Below are positions 1 through 10,700 of a stretch of DNA of 64,000 bases, piece by piece. Location: the NCBI GenBank assembly GCA_021787595.1, contig JAJYLQ010000013.1:56688-120687 (forward strand). Direction: 5' to 3'. This DNA is from Chloroflexota bacterium (lineage in GTDB: Bacteria; Chloroflexota; Anaerolineae; Anaerolineales; Villigracilaceae). The position numbers and the translations under genes are program-made. The notes under the pieces are model-generated. The model searched no databases and was not told where the DNA came from. It was given only the letters and a program-made list of their open reading frames with translations. Every line of letters starts with the position of its first letter. Position 1 is the first letter of the stretch.

Positions 1-2105
1 CGATCACCCGTTTCCTCGATGCGCTCAAGAACAATGATTTCGCGTCCATGTATGCCCTGCTTGCCAAGGACAGCAAGGCCGCCATGACGCAGGATGCCTT
101 CACCAAAAAATACAACGACGCACTCGATGCAATGGGCGTGAAAAAACTGGATTACGAAGTCCATACGCAAACCCTCAATCCCGATACGGCGCTGGTCGGA
201 TACAGCATCACCTATCACACCGCGTTGTTCGGTGATCTTCAACGGGAATTCTCCGCCGCGCTCAACAAGGAAGGCGGCGAATGGCGCGTCGAATGGAACA
301 ATAACCTGATCCTGCCCGAACTGGCCAACGGCGACGTGTTGAAGACGGATTACCAGATCCCAGCGCGCGGCAACATCTACGATCAAAACGGACAGCCTAT
401 CGTAGCTCAATCCGACGCGTACGCACTGGGAGTCACGCCGGGCAAGATCAATCCCAACTCCGAGGGACTGCTGGTCAGCGAGCTTTCGAAGGTATGCGGC
501 ATGCCGCCGGATGAGATCAAAGCTTTGTATGCAGGGGCCGCGCCGGATTGGTATGTGGGCGTGTGCGAGGTCAGCGCGGACCAGGCGAAAGCCGTACTGG
601 ATATGGGTCTCGGCGGACTGGTCGTCAATCCATACAACTCGCGCTTCTATTTCGACAGCGGCATCGCGCCGCAGGTTGTGGGCTATACCCAGCTGATTCA
701 GCCGCAGCAACTCGATCAATACCGGCGCATGGGTTACCGCGGCGATGAAAATGTTGGGCAGTCGGGCATCGAAAAATCCATGGAATCATACCTGGCAGGC
801 AAACATGGAGGCACGCTTTATGTGGTGGATCCAAACGGGCAGCTCGTAAAACAAATCGCGGCTGCGAACCCGCAGGCCGCTGACTCGGTCTACCTGACCA
901 TTGACCAAAACATGCAATATTGGGCGCAGCAGGCGCTGACGGGATATAACGGCGCAATTGTGGTTCTTGAACGTGACACGGGCCGCGTGCTGGCCATGGC
1001 CTCCTCGCCGGAATTCGACCCGAACGCGTTCGATGCCAACAATTTCAACAACAGCTACCTGATCAATAACCTGCTCAATGATACCAACCAGCCGTTGGTC
1101 AACCGCGCCGCGCAGGGACAGTATCCGCTTGGATCGGTGTTCAAGATCATCGCCATGTCTGCCGCGCTGGAAAGCGGTTTGTATGAGCCGCAGACCACGT
1201 ATGATTGTAAATACGATTTCACCGAATTGAACGGCATTGTCCTTCACGATTGGACATGGGAATTCTGCCAGAACGCTTTGAAGGCGGGAAAGCAGTGCAA
1301 TAACCCATCCACCACGCCATCCGGATTGATCACATTGCAGCAGGGTCTGATGCGCTCCTGCGATCCGTATTTCTGGCACATCAGCGTGGATTTGTTCAAC
1401 AACAATCGCGCTGCCGACATTACCAATATGGCGCACGCTTTTGGCGTGGGCTCGCCGACCGGCATTGATGACATCGCCGAGGCGACCGGAAGTGTTGCTG
1501 TGCCCTCCACGCTGATACAGGCTACCAATCAAGTGATCGGACAAGGCGATGTGACGGTGACGCCGCTTCAAGTTGCGCGATTCGTCGCGGCGGTTGGGAA
1601 CGGCGGAACGCTTTATCAGCCTCAGCTTGTGGAAAAAGTCCAGCCGGCAGACGGCAGCCCCATCCAGGCGTTCAAGCCAAACGCGCAAGGAACACTGCCC
1701 GTACGCTCGGACAATCTCGCGGCCATACAAGAGTCAATGAATTGGGTGATGACCAACCCGCTTGGCACTGCTTATTATGCGATGATCGGCTTGAATGTTC
1801 CAATGGGCGGCAAGACAGGCACCGCCCAAACCGGTCCGGGAATGGCACCGGATGCGTGGTTCGCGGGCTACACCAACGACGCGGCCAATTCCGGCAAACC
1901 CGATATCGCCATTGCAGTCGTTATGGAAAACGCGGGCGAAGGCGCCGATTATGCCGCACCGATGTTCCGGGCCATGGTCGAAACATATTATTATGGAAGT
2001 CCGCAGACTGTGCCGTCGAGGTTGGGTCCGATTGGAAATCCATATACGCCCACGCCTATAGGCGGCATCCCCACAAAGACGCCAAAGGCTCCAAAACAAC
2101 CGTAG
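1..2105 (+). CDS. Penicillin-binding protein transpeptidase (5' end outside window)
   Basis: Cross-links peptidoglycan on the outer face of the membrane. The reading frame is open from base 3, ahead of the first in-window ATG at 48, so the start and any membrane anchor lie outside the window. Counting from the ATG at 48, residues 1-100 look like an NTF2-like MecA_N domain, then a PBP dimerisation domain (about 110-270), then the transpeptidase domain. The active-site motifs are S363-V-F-K366, S437-C-D439 (the usual third residue is Asn) and K589-T-G591. The tail is a Pro/Thr-rich linker typical of exported proteins of this lineage. rsgA follows 25 bases downstream. Family call firm; the exact PBP class is not. 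Confidence 0.9.
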   Translation, partial: ITRFLDALKNNDFASMYALLAKDSKAAMTQDAFTKKYNDALDAMGVKKLDYEVHTQTLNPDTALVGYSITYHTALFGDLQREFSAALNKEGGEWRVEWNNNLILPELANGDVLKTDYQIPARGNIYDQNGQPIVAQSDAYALGVTPGKINPNSEGLLVSELSKVCGMPPDEIKALYAGAAPDWYVGVCEVSADQAKAVLDMGLGGLVVNPYNSRFYFDSGIAPQVVGYTQLIQPQQLDQYRRMGYRGDENVGQSGIEKSMESYLAGKHGGTLYVVDPNGQLVKQIAAANPQAADSVYLTIDQNMQYWAQQALTGYNGAIVVLERDTGRVLAMASSPEFDPNAFDANNFNNSYLINNLLNDTNQPLVNRAAQGQYPLGSVFKIIAMSAALESGLYEPQTTYDCKYDFTELNGIVLHDWTWEFCQNALKAGKQCNNPSTTPSGLITLQQGLMRSCDPYFWHISVDLFNNNRAADITNMAHAFGVGSPTGIDDIAEATGSVAVPSTLIQATNQVIGQGDVTVTPLQVARFVAAVGNGGTLYQPQLVEKVQPADGSPIQAFKPNAQGTLPVRSDNLAAIQESMNWVMTNPLGTAYYAMIGLNVPMGGKTGTAQTGPGMAPDAWFAGYTNDAANSGKPDIAIAVVMENAGEGADYAAPMFRAMVETYYYGSPQTVPSRLGPIGNPYTPTPIGGIPTKTPKAPKQP

Positions 2106-2130
2106 AAATCATTTCCGTTTTGCAGACGCG

Positions 2131-3039
2131 GTGACGCAAACGATTCGACATGGTCTGATCATTAAGGCCCAATCCGGTTTCTTTACCGTCGAGACCGGAG
2201 AAGGCCTCGTCATTTGCCAGCTGCGCGGCAAACTCAAACGAGGCAAAGCCACCGGCGACATCGCCGCGTTGGGGGATCGCGTCCGCATTACGGTTTTGGA
2301 GGATGGCTCCGGGATGATTGATGAGGTCGAGGAACGGAAGACGGCCATCGTCCGGCTCGACCCGAGACCGCAGGGCGCGTACCAGCAAATCCTGCTGGCG
2401 AATCCCGATCAGGCTGTGTTCGTCTTCGCCTGCGCGCAGCCGAATCCAAAATTGCGAATGCTCGACCGCTATCTCATCATCGCGGAAAAACAGCGCGTGT
2501 CCGCCGTCATCGTCGCGAATAAAATTGATTTGATTGGAGTGCGGGAAGCGAAAAAGATTTTTGGTCTTTATAAACCGCTTGGCTATCGCGTGATCTACAC
2601 CTCCGCAAAAAATGGCAAAGGCGTAGATGAACTTAAATCACAATTGATCGGCAGAGTCAGCGCGATGGCCGGGCCGAGCGGAGTTGGAAAATCGAGTCTG
2701 CTCAATGTGATCCAGCCGGGATTGGGTTTGGCGGTCAACGAAATCAGCGTCATCAACAAAGGCAAACACACCACCGTCACGCGCGAGATATTCGAGCTTG
2801 ATAACGGTGGTTATGTGGCCGACACGCCCGGATGGAAATCGCTGGCGTTGTGGGACACCGAACCCGAAGAGATGGATGCGTATTTTCCCGAACTTGCGCC
2901 GCTCGTGGCAAAATGCCAGTTCAGCGATTGCACACACATCCATGAGCCGGGCTGCGCGGTGCGCGCCGCGTTGGACGAAGGCAGGATTCATCCCGAACGA
3001 TATGAATCGTATTTGCGATTGCGCGCGGGACAAGATTGA
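2131..3039 (+). CDS. rsgA: Ribosome small-subunit-dependent GTPase RsgA
   Basis: Late 30S maturation GTPase. It starts with GTG. The order of GTPase motifs is circularly permuted, which defines the family: an OB-fold N-terminus (about 1-65), then the G4 motif NKID at 130-133, the P-loop GPSGVGKSS at 181-189 and DTPG at 231-234. The C-terminal zinc module has C262, C267, H269 and C275 with the family's C-x4-C-x-H-x5-C spacing. The 302-residue length is normal. It lies 25 bases after the penicillin-binding protein gene on the same strand and may be cotranscribed with it. Confidence 0.95.
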   Translation: MTQTIRHGLIIKAQSGFFTVETGEGLVICQLRGKLKRGKATGDIAALGDRVRITVLEDGSGMIDEVEERKTAIVRLDPRPQGAYQQILLANPDQAVFVFACAQPNPKLRMLDRYLIIAEKQRVSAVIVANKIDLIGVREAKKIFGLYKPLGYRVIYTSAKNGKGVDELKSQLIGRVSAMAGPSGVGKSSLLNVIQPGLGLAVNEISVINKGKHTTVTREIFELDNGGYVADTPGWKSLALWDTEPEEMDAYFPELAPLVAKCQFSDCTHIHEPGCAVRAALDEGRIHPERYESYLRLRAGQD

Positions 3040-3100
3040 CGATTCCCAATTGACGATTTACGATTCAGTCTGAACACTGAAAACCGATCACTGATCACTG

Positions 3101-4114
3101 ATGACTGATCCTTCGACTACGCTCAGGACAAGCAATTGGGGTTTGCTCGGACACGAATGGGCTGTGGACATGCTGCGCCAGCATGTCGCGCACGATGCAA
3201 CGCGCCATGCGTATCTCTTCGCGGGACCTCCGGGCGTGGGACGCCGCACGCTGGCCTTGCGTTTGGCTCAGGCCTTGAACTGCACGCAGGCCGTCGAACC
3301 GGGCGTGCCCTGCTTCAAATGCCGCGACTGCAAACAAATCGAGGCGATGCTGCATCCTGACCTGACGATCATTCAAGCGGATTCCGAAGGCGGCACGTTG
3401 AAAGTGGACCAAGTCCGCGAGGTGCAGCGGTCGCTGACGCTCAAGCCATATCAATCCAAATATCGCGTGGCACTATTCCTCCGCTTTCAAGAAGCCAATG
3501 ATAATGCAGCAAATGCTTTGCTCAAAACGCTCGAAGAAGCGCCATCGTATGCGGTTTTGATTTTGACCGCCGATAATCCTGAAGGACTTTTGCCGACCAT
3601 CGTTTCGCGCTGCGAAGTATTGCGCTTGCGTCCATTGCCGCTGGAAATCGTTGAATCGTTTCTCAAAGAACGCGGCGCAGACGAAGACTCGGCGCGGCTC
3701 ATCTCGCACGTCAGCGGCGGACGACCCGGTTATGCCTTGCGATTGTTGCAAAATCCAAATACGTTGGCATTCCGCGACGAAAAGTTAGGCGATCTGCAAA
3801 CATTGCTTCCTGCCACGCGCGTGGACAAATTTTCCTACGCCGAGAAACTCTCCAAAGATAAAGATGGAATGCGGAATGTTCTTTTGCTGTGGCTGTCGTT
3901 TTGGCGCGATGTATTGCTGCGCGTGGGCGGCGCGTCCACGCCGATTGCGAACATTGACCGGGTGCAGGAAATCGAATTTTTAGCGGGGAGAATCAATTTG
4001 TCCGAGGCGCGACGCGTGGTATCCGATTTGGAAAAAGCCTTGTCGCAGCTCGAGGCCAATGTCAACGCGCGCTTGCTGGCTGAGGTCCTATTGCTTGATT
4101 GGCCGAAAACTTGA
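3101..4114 (+). CDS. holB: DNA polymerase III delta' subunit (clamp-loader AAA+ protein)
   Basis: Clamp-loader subunit of the DnaX/HolB AAA+ family, 337 residues from this start. The Walker A region at 42-49 reads GPPGVGRR, with Arg where ATP-binding paralogues have Lys; this fits a non-hydrolysing delta' subunit. A four-Cys zinc module (CFKCRDC and an upstream Cys) and a sensor-1 SRC motif near residue 170 are present. The first residues (PSTTLRTS) are encoded by a dispersed repeat, CTTCGACTACGCTCAGGAC, and no good ribosome binding site precedes the ATG. A start a few codons downstream is possible, for example TTG just before the LLGHEW stretch. The 60-base gap after rsgA contains only repeat-like sequence. 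Confidence 0.85.
   Translation: MTDPSTTLRTSNWGLLGHEWAVDMLRQHVAHDATRHAYLFAGPPGVGRRTLALRLAQALNCTQAVEPGVPCFKCRDCKQIEAMLHPDLTIIQADSEGGTLKVDQVREVQRSLTLKPYQSKYRVALFLRFQEANDNAANALLKTLEEAPSYAVLILTADNPEGLLPTIVSRCEVLRLRPLPLEIVESFLKERGADEDSARLISHVSGGRPGYALRLLQNPNTLAFRDEKLGDLQTLLPATRVDKFSYAEKLSKDKDGMRNVLLLWLSFWRDVLLRVGGASTPIANIDRVQEIEFLAGRINLSEARRVVSDLEKALSQLEANVNARLLAEVLLLDWPKT
3109..3133 (+). repeat. Dispersed CTTCGACT-CGCTCAG element at the holB start
   Basis: CCTTCGACTACGCTCAGGAC. Related copies, on either strand, are near 17022-17049, 26842-26864, 37242-37275 and 47767-47790. Here it overlaps the first codons of holB. Confidence 0.7.
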
Positions 4115-4138
4115 TCCACCTCGAAAGGAGAAGAAGAA

Positions 4139-4357
4139 ATGTGCCGAAGCATTAAAGTTTTGCGGTTGCAGGATCGCGTCGCAACGGAACAGGAAATCAA
4201 CGAGGCCGCCCTGCAATACGTCCGCAAGATAAGCGGCTATCGAAAGCCGTCCAAAGCCAACCAGACCGCGTTCGACGCGGCGGTGCGCGAGGTAGCGTTG
4301 TCCACACAGAAATTACTGGCAAGCCTCTCCGCCAAACAAATGCATGAACCTGCCTGA
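4139..4357 (+). CDS. DUF2277 family protein
   Basis: A 72-residue soluble protein of unknown function. It opens with MCRSIKVL and contains ALQYVRKISGYRKPSKAN, which matches my memory of the DUF2277 family (MCRNIK opening, QYVRKxSGxxKPS core). The ribosome binding site AAAGGAGAAG precedes the ATG. It lies 24 bases after holB. The family name rests on recall of the motif, not on a search. Confidence 0.75.
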   Translation: MCRSIKVLRLQDRVATEQEINEAALQYVRKISGYRKPSKANQTAFDAAVREVALSTQKLLASLSAKQMHEPA

Positions 4358-4441
4358 CCTGCCGATGATCCCGAAAGGCAGCGTTTAGCCAGTCAGTGTT
4401 AATCCAATCACTGGCCCAAACTCAAAATAGACATAAATCCG

Positions 4442-4475
4442 ACATCTCTCCGAAATGAAAACGGAGAGATGTTTT
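4442..4475 (+). terminator. Intrinsic terminator after the DUF2277 gene
   Basis: Inverted repeat ACATCTCTCCG / CGGAGAGATGT followed by TTTTGTT. It closes the rsgA-side gene group. Confidence 0.8.
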
Positions 4476-4512
4476 GTTCTCATTGACGAACAGACAATAT
4501 ATGAAATGACCG

Positions 4513-4557
4513 CTATCAATATTGATAGTTGACGCTTTATCTCTATTATTATAAAAT
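4513..4557 (+). promoter_or_regulatory. Promoter and abutting palindrome for the giant surface-protein gene
   Basis: TTGACG at 4529-4534 and TAAAAT at 4552-4557 are 17 bases apart. A perfect 16-base palindrome, CTATCAATATTGATAG (4513-4528), ends right against the -35 box, where an activator or repressor would bind. Transcription would start near 4565, giving a leader of about 185 bases. No regulator is identified. Confidence 0.6.
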
Positions 4558-4663
4558 CCTTAACGGTTTTTTTGTTTGCGGATGCGACGACCCAGGTCCT
4601 GGATTTGGCCGCTTCTTCCTTTTGCAATCATTTCCCGCTTGGATAAGGGCCCTGGCGAGCAAG

Positions 4664-4695
4664 TAGCGAAACCGACCGCATCGTTTCGCTATTTT
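4664..4695 (+). terminator. Hairpin with T tract in the leader of the giant gene
   Basis: TAGCGAAAC / GTTTCGCTA with a 10-base loop, followed by TTTTGATTCTTT, 53 bases ahead of the ATG and downstream of the promoter. It could act as an attenuator. No known riboswitch core was recognised in the leader. Confidence 0.45.
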
Positions 4696-4748
4696 GATTC
4701 TTTAATCGAGGACACATGACAAGGCTTTTCAGCAAAGGGAGGTTAGCA

Positions 4749-7700
4749 ATGATTTCATTTGGAAGCAAAATTCTGTTAATAGCCAGCGTGTTGCTGGCTA
4801 TGTTGTTGCAGCCACAAGGTCCGGTGTTTGCCTCCGCAAACCTGACCATCACGCCCATTACGTGGAACGTGGTCGGCCTGGACAGCAACAACGTCAATGT
4901 CGGCCCGAACAATTTTCCGGTGGGAGCGAGGGTTTGTAATACCGGCGATGCGGCCACCAATGTCACAGCCAATTTCGTATGGGAGGATACCGTGGCGGGC
5001 TATACGGGACCCACGCCCAACCCTTATGTCCACTTACGCACCGGTTCGGCTGGGTCAACGAGTCCCATTACCCTATCCACATTAGCTGCAGGGACCGCAG
5101 CCAACCCAACCTGTTATGACTTTTATTTTGAAGTCACTGTTGATCGTAATTCAGCTGCCTATTCCAGCTACGATCAAACCACCCATGTTTCTACCAACAT
5201 TCGCAGATATCACATAGATATTAGCGCCACTGGCGTCACCACACTCAGCACCCCCTCTCCCCGAGATGTCTTCGTGGAGCACCTGATTTCGCAGAACCGC
5301 AACGGCGTTGACAATGTGGAACTCAGCACGGATGGTATAAACTATACCAGCTACGGTGCGGGCACCACGATGAGTTTAATGGTGGGAAATACATATCACA
5401 TCCGAATGGATGGGCATACTGCCACCCAGGGCTATAACCAACTCGAAGACTTCATCAATTTACCCAACACCATTTTCCAGGTGCTTGCGGTTTCGTCCAC
5501 TTATTCAGCCGACTCATCCACTTTCGTAGCTAATTCAAGCGATAAGTTGTATGCGGACGCCTGTTTATGGGACCCTGACCCCAACACCCCCACCTATCTT
5601 TCCTGCATCGGTAGCGATGGCAAGATTGGCGGCACGATCAGCACAGATTACACCGTCAAGATCATTAGCGGGGCAGGCACCACCCAGACGTTGAGCACGT
5701 TGATCTACGACTTTTCAGGAAGCAGCTTCCACTATAACTCCGATCTTTCAACCAGCGTGCGCTATGCTTCCATCTCATCGCCCCTCACCATGACGAAGTC
5801 GTTCTCGCCAACATCTATCACCAGCGGCGGGACTTCCACATTAACGATTACGATCAACAATACCAGTTCATCCGATGTGACCGGCGTCGGTTTGACGGAC
5901 CCAATGCCATCCGGGGTGACCATTTCTGGCAGCGCTGCAAGTTCATGCGGAGGCATTAGCAACACAACAGGCTCGATTACCCTGACCAATGCCACGATCC
6001 CCACTGCTGGTTGTACAATCCAGGCCACCGTCACTTCCTCGACCAAAGCCACCTATACCAATACCACCGATGATCTCTTCATCAATGGCAGTGACACGGG
6101 GACCAACGCCAGCGCCAATTTGACCGTGGCTTCAACCAGCAGCGGAAGCGGGTTATGCGGCCTTACACTGGCAGAATGGACTTTTACAGGTGCAACCTCC
6201 GCGACGAATCCGCTCCCTTCCACAAATAATGTGTCCGCCGCGGCTGCCAGCACCACCGTCTCCTCGCCGACAATAGACACGAACGCCAACGATGGTAACC
6301 CTGCCCCCTCGTGGCAGGGACAGGGATTCGATACAGGCTCCTCGGTCAATCCTGATACATCCAGGTACTTCCAATTTCAAATTGATACAAGCAATTACAG
6401 CAATGTGCAAATCAGCTTTGACTATTTGGAGACTTCGTCGAATTGGGCGAGCGGCGCAACCATCCTGGTATATACCAGCACGACGGGCGCCTCAGGCTCG
6501 TTTGCATTGAGCGGATCCAATGCCCTGACCGCCAGCCGGCAAAATAGCACCTTTACCGCGACATCCACGGGCGCCAGCTCAACCTATTTCAGAATCTTTG
6601 CAGACAACGCGCAAAATACAAACGCCGCGCTTTCCATTGATAACGTCACCTTTACGGGTTGCGGAACCGCCCAACAGCCCACCATCACCAAAGCTTTCTC
6701 ACCGGCAACCATCGGCGCGGGCGGCACCTCCCAGCTTCAGTTCACTTTGACCAACCCTAACAGCGCCAGCTTGACGGGTGTTGCTTTTTCGGACACGCTT
6801 CCATCGGGCGTAACGGTTTCCGGCACTCCCGCGACACCGCAATGCGGAGGCACGATCTCCAGCACGTCCAACTCGATTGCGTTATCGGGCGGCACCCTCG
6901 CGGCCGGCAGCAATTGCACCGTCATGCTCAATGTGACCGCGGCCTCCGCGGGAGCTTACATAAATACCAGCGGATATATATCGAGCAATGAGTCGGGAAC
7001 CAATACGGGCGCGGGAGGTTCCGCCAGCGCCACGCTGACAGTTCTTGCGCCGCCCGTAATTTCGAAATCGTTTTCGCCCAATCCCATCTATGCGGGCGGC
7101 ACGAGCACACTGACATTCACGATCACCAATCCCAATGCCAGCGCAGGCTTATCTGGTGTCGGATTTACCGATACATTTCCTTCGGGCCTTACTGTTTCCA
7201 CCGCGCCCGCCACGCCGCAGTGCAGCGGCACGGTTTCTTCCACATCCGGCAGCATTACGCTTGGCGGAGGCAGCATTGCGGCAGGCGGCAGTTGTACGGT
7301 CACGGTGGCGACAACTGCTTCAACCGTTGGGAGTTATGCCAACACCAGCGGCAACATATCCGCGATTATCTCAGGCGTTACGTACGACGGGAATACTGCC
7401 AGCGATACACTGGGCGTTCAAACGACACATCCCGGCATTTCCATCCTGAAGCAGGTTTCCACCAGCGCCTCCGGCCCGTGGGGCAGCACGGTCAATGTTG
7501 CCTCGGGCCAAAGCGTATATTACCAATTCACAATCGAAAACATCGGCGATGTGCCTCTCAGCCCGGTCAGCATCACCGACTCGACTCTCGACACGTCCAG
7601 TTGCGTTTGGCCGTCCACGCTGCCGGTGGGAACTTCCAGCGTTGATCCAACCGCCACCTGCGTAGTGGGTCCGGTTACGGCGCAAACAGGCAGTCACTCC

Positions 7701-10700
7701 AATACGGCCACGGCTCACGGAACTTACAACGGCACCGTATATGACTCGACTCCCAGCACAGCGACTTATGCGACCACTGCTCTAACGCTGGCGAAGAGCC
7801 TGACCAGCGTGAATGGGAACACTTCCACTACGAGCTTCTCAGCCGCGGGCGATGTACTGGCGTATAGCTATACCATCACGAATAATGGCGCGGTATCATT
7901 GGCTCTCCCGGCAGCAGTGACCGACAGCAATACATCAGTGAGTTGCCCAGCTGTGGATACTTCCGGTAACCAGGATGGCAACCTGGATCCAGGTGAAAAT
8001 ATCGTCTGCACAGCAACTTACACAGTCACTGCCTTCGATGTGTCTGTCGGTTCGGTAACGAATACGGCTTATGCGACTGTGAGCGGAGTCGATTCGAACA
8101 GAACCAGCGAGACGGTTTACATGAATCTGCCGGATTTAGTAGTATCCAAAACGAATGATACCGGCGGGTACGCTTACAACCAGACACCTTTTAACTGGAC
8201 ACTTACGGTTTCCAACGTTGGCCCACAACCCGCAAATTTCGCTAGCGCACAGACGATCCTGAGCGACCCGTTGCCGGCTGCCCGCGCGTCCTATGGAACG
8301 CTGCCCGTCTCTCTTCCCATCGCGTCTTCTACGGGGATTACCGGGACCATCAACTGTTCGATTGACGCAAGCGATTTGTTGACCTGCGCGGCCAGTGGTT
8401 CCGTAACCATTGGCGCGACCACCGGTAGTTTTGCGGTCAATATACCAGTGACACCGACTGCCATCGGCAGCCTGGTTAACTCATCGGCAGTTGTTGACCC
8501 GAATAACAATGTTTCGGAAAGTAACGAAGGCAACAACCAGGCCGCAGATTCGGTGACGGTAAGCTCATTGTCTGCGCCGAGTATCAGCAAGTCGTTCTCG
8601 CCCAATCCGATTGCGGCTGGCGGCACTTCGACATTGACCTTTACCATCGCCAACTCGAACGCGGCCGCCCTTAGCGGTGTTGCTTTTACAGATACTTTCC
8701 CAACGGGCCTGACGGTGGCAAGCGCGCCGGCGACTTCGCAGTGCAGCGGAACTGTCTCCAGCACAAGCGGATCCATCTCTTTGAGTGGCGGTTCCATTGC
8801 GGCGAACAGCAGTTGCACGGTCACGGTCAGCGTTACGGCCTCAGCAGGAGGAACCTATAGCAATGTCAGCGGCGCGGTCAGTTCCACGAACGGCGGGACA
8901 GGCAATACGGCCTCAGCCAAGTTGGGCGTAATCGGCGCGGCCAAGACCATCGTGTCCACCTCAGAAGATTCCACCAACGGGGGCAACGTGGCAATTGGCG
9001 AGATCGTGCGTTACCGTGCCGTGTTCGACTTGCCGGAAGGCACAAGCAGCGACCTGCAAGTGGTGGATGACCTGGTCGGCGGCCTGCGCTTCCTGAACGA
9101 CGGGACAGCCAAAGTCGCTTTCGTTTGCACGAGCACGTCGAATTGCTCGTCTGACTCGATTTCGGGCACGGGGCTGGTTGTCGCTGGCAATTCGCCCACA
9201 GGCGTCACGCCAACCTTTGTCCTGCCCGACGCGGCGGTATCCAGCGACCCAAGCTCCAACCTGGATAATTATCCGTCCGGAGGCCCTGTCTATTTCAAGC
9301 TTGGCAATGTAACCAATAATGACAACGACACCGACAACGAATACGTGGTGCTCGAATTCAACGCCCTGGTGGATAATACGGCCAGCAACGCTGCTCCCGG
9401 CACGCATGGAAATACATTCTCGGTAACCATTGGCGGTGCCACAGTCGTCACATCTTCGAAAGTTTCCATCACGATTGTCGAACCTTCCATCGGCCCCATC
9501 ACCAAGTCTGTGAAGACAGCGCCCACTGATGCGGGCGACTCGATCACCTATGAGTTCCAGTTCACGAACAGCGGAAGCGGCCCGGCCTTCGACATCAACC
9601 TGACCGACGTTTTGGATTCCACGCTGACGGGGCCGGTCACGTTCGGCGGCTCGACGACTGGCGGCTCGTGCGGCTCCACGGCCTCGACGGTGGACGGCTT
9701 CTACACCACCCCGAACGCGGTCGCCACTGTGACTTGCCTCGCAGCGGGCGGCACGGCTACCGTTGATATCACTGCTACGGTCTCGAGTAGCGCGCCAGCG
9801 GGCAAAACCTTCTCGAACTCTGCCAGCCTGACCTACACCAGCCTGCCCGGCAGCGGCACCTCGCCGAACAGCACCGGCTCAACCACGCCCGGCCCGAATG
9901 GCAGTTACACCGGAGAACGGGACGGCTCAGGCTCGGTTTCGTCAGATACGTATACCGCCTCCAGCAACACTGTAAATACGACCTTGGCCTCGCCATCGCT
10001 TGCAAAAGATATCAACCCTTCTGGAACATCTTATGCCATCGGTGCAACGATTCCTTATCGTATCCAGATCACTGTCCCTGAAGGCGTAACGGGCAGCCCC
10101 ACTGCGAATCTCGCGGACGTGATCCCGACCGGATTGAATTATGTATCCGGCAGTTTGTCGGTCAGTTTACCCTCCGGCGTCACAGTGGGGACGGCCGGGA
10201 CATTAGACGACACCAACTCGTCGTTCTTCAATTTGAGCGGCCAAACGATGACATTGACGTTCGGCTCGATTACGTCCGCAGCCTCCTCGTCAGCAACCAA
10301 CCGAATCGTCACAGTAACATTCCAGGCGCAGGTCGCGAACGTGGTTGGGAATCAATCCGGCACCACCTTTACCAATCCGGCGAGCTTCACGTATTCCGAT
10401 CCGAACAACAGCGGAAGCACATTAACACTCAATGCCTCCGCACCAGCAACTTCGGTTATCGAACCGGATTTGACCATAAGCAAAGCGGTCAGTTCGTCAA
10501 CGCCCGCGTATAGCTCAACATTGACCTACACCCTGACGGTAGCCCACAGCGGCGCGAGTAACGCGCCTGCTTATGACACTCTTGTGACTGATACGATGCC
10601 ATCCGGCCTCACCGGTTTGACCAACATCAACGTGAGCAGCAGCAGTCCAAGCGGCTGTGCTACAGGCGTGGATACTTCTGCTTCGACCTCGAGCCAGTTG

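Noticed and set aside
786..1730. Long minus-strand reading frame (314 residues) opposite the penicillin-binding protein
   Set aside because: Shadow of a gene with clear SxxK and KTG motifs; the antisense product has no recognisable domain and no ribosome binding site.
4558..4740. Cyclic-di-GMP riboswitch ahead of the giant gene
   Set aside because: None of the conserved GEMM core blocks is present.
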